Below, piece by piece: positions 63,737 to 64,000 of a stretch of DNA of 64,000 nt; position 1 is the stretch's first letter, and each line of letters begins with the position of its first letter. The notes under the pieces are model-generated. The model searched no databases. It was not told the DNA's origin and worked only from the letters and a program-made list of their open reading frames with translations. The DNA is from Crossaster papposus (Eukaryota > Echinodermata > Asteroidea > Velatida > Solasteridae): assembly GCA_037893245.1 (NCBI GenBank), contig JBAIAA010000103.1:124001-188000 (forward strand), written 5' to 3'. The position numbers and the translations under genes are program-made.

Positions 63737-64000
63737 AATATAACTCTAAGAATCGGTCCAACTGTGTGGTTAACTATAGTCCTTGATCAAACTTGTCCAA
63801 TGCTGAAGTCAGAGTGTAGCAACATCACTATTAAATACATAGATGGTTTTGCTGTAAAAATATTATAAAATTTGACTGAAGTCACTTGTTATGTTGGACT
63901 CATAGGTGATCGTGATGCTTTTTCAGATTACATTAGAAAAGCAAGCTTCTAATCTGCTGCTTGGAATGAAAGATAACTGTCATGTATCACACTAATTAGT

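Noticed and set aside
63522..63761. Repetitive frames on both strands near the right edge
   Set aside because: Both are translations of the 12-base minisatellite.

Overview
This window is eukaryotic genomic DNA and looks like part of a repeat-rich genome of a marine invertebrate deuterostome, possibly an echinoderm. That guess rests on intron-rich animal genes closely resembling their human counterparts, abundant TACATG palindromes, several tRNA-derived SINEs and very many short inverted-repeat DNA transposons. The species cannot be fixed from the sequence alone.

Two protein-coding genes are well supported. On the minus strand, positions 6941 to 6628 hold the first coding exon of a FEZ (fasciculation and elongation protein zeta) homologue, a kinesin-1 cargo adaptor. 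Its later exons must lie left of the window. On the plus strand, 28 consecutive coding exons from 22774 to 62694 encode 1373 residues of an UNC79 homologue, the large auxiliary subunit of the NALCN sodium leak channel. The reading frame holds across all 27 introns, every intron reads GT..AG, and no stop interrupts the exons. The initiator exon was not identified, and the C-terminal half continues past the right edge.

Positions 1 to 6627 are FEZ intron 1 with transposon remnants. Positions 6942 to 22773 separate the two divergently transcribed genes and carry a 16-bp satellite, non-autonomous transposons, a truncated non-LTR reverse transcriptase and a series of decayed minus-strand ORFs. From 22774 on, the UNC79 introns are packed with mobile elements.

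The main mobile-element families are: a TTAA-bounded family with inverted ends CCAGTTCGCGCCGG (ten copies); a second TTAA-bounded family starting AGGTAGGATACACCA (six full or partial copies); a GGGGCCAATTTCATAGAG family (four copies); two larger piggyBac-like non-autonomous elements; an AGGCCCGTACGCAGG family (three copies); a mirrored pair at 21994 and 33724; and at least two tRNA-SINE families. Oppositely oriented copies flank several UNC79 exons, so the pre-mRNA could form long double-stranded hairpins. I found no operon, CRISPR array, origin or other prokaryotic feature, and no clearly new multi-gene system. The most distinctive signals are the multi-family TTAA transposon load, a nested insertion with sister copies for comparison, and inverted pairs around exons.
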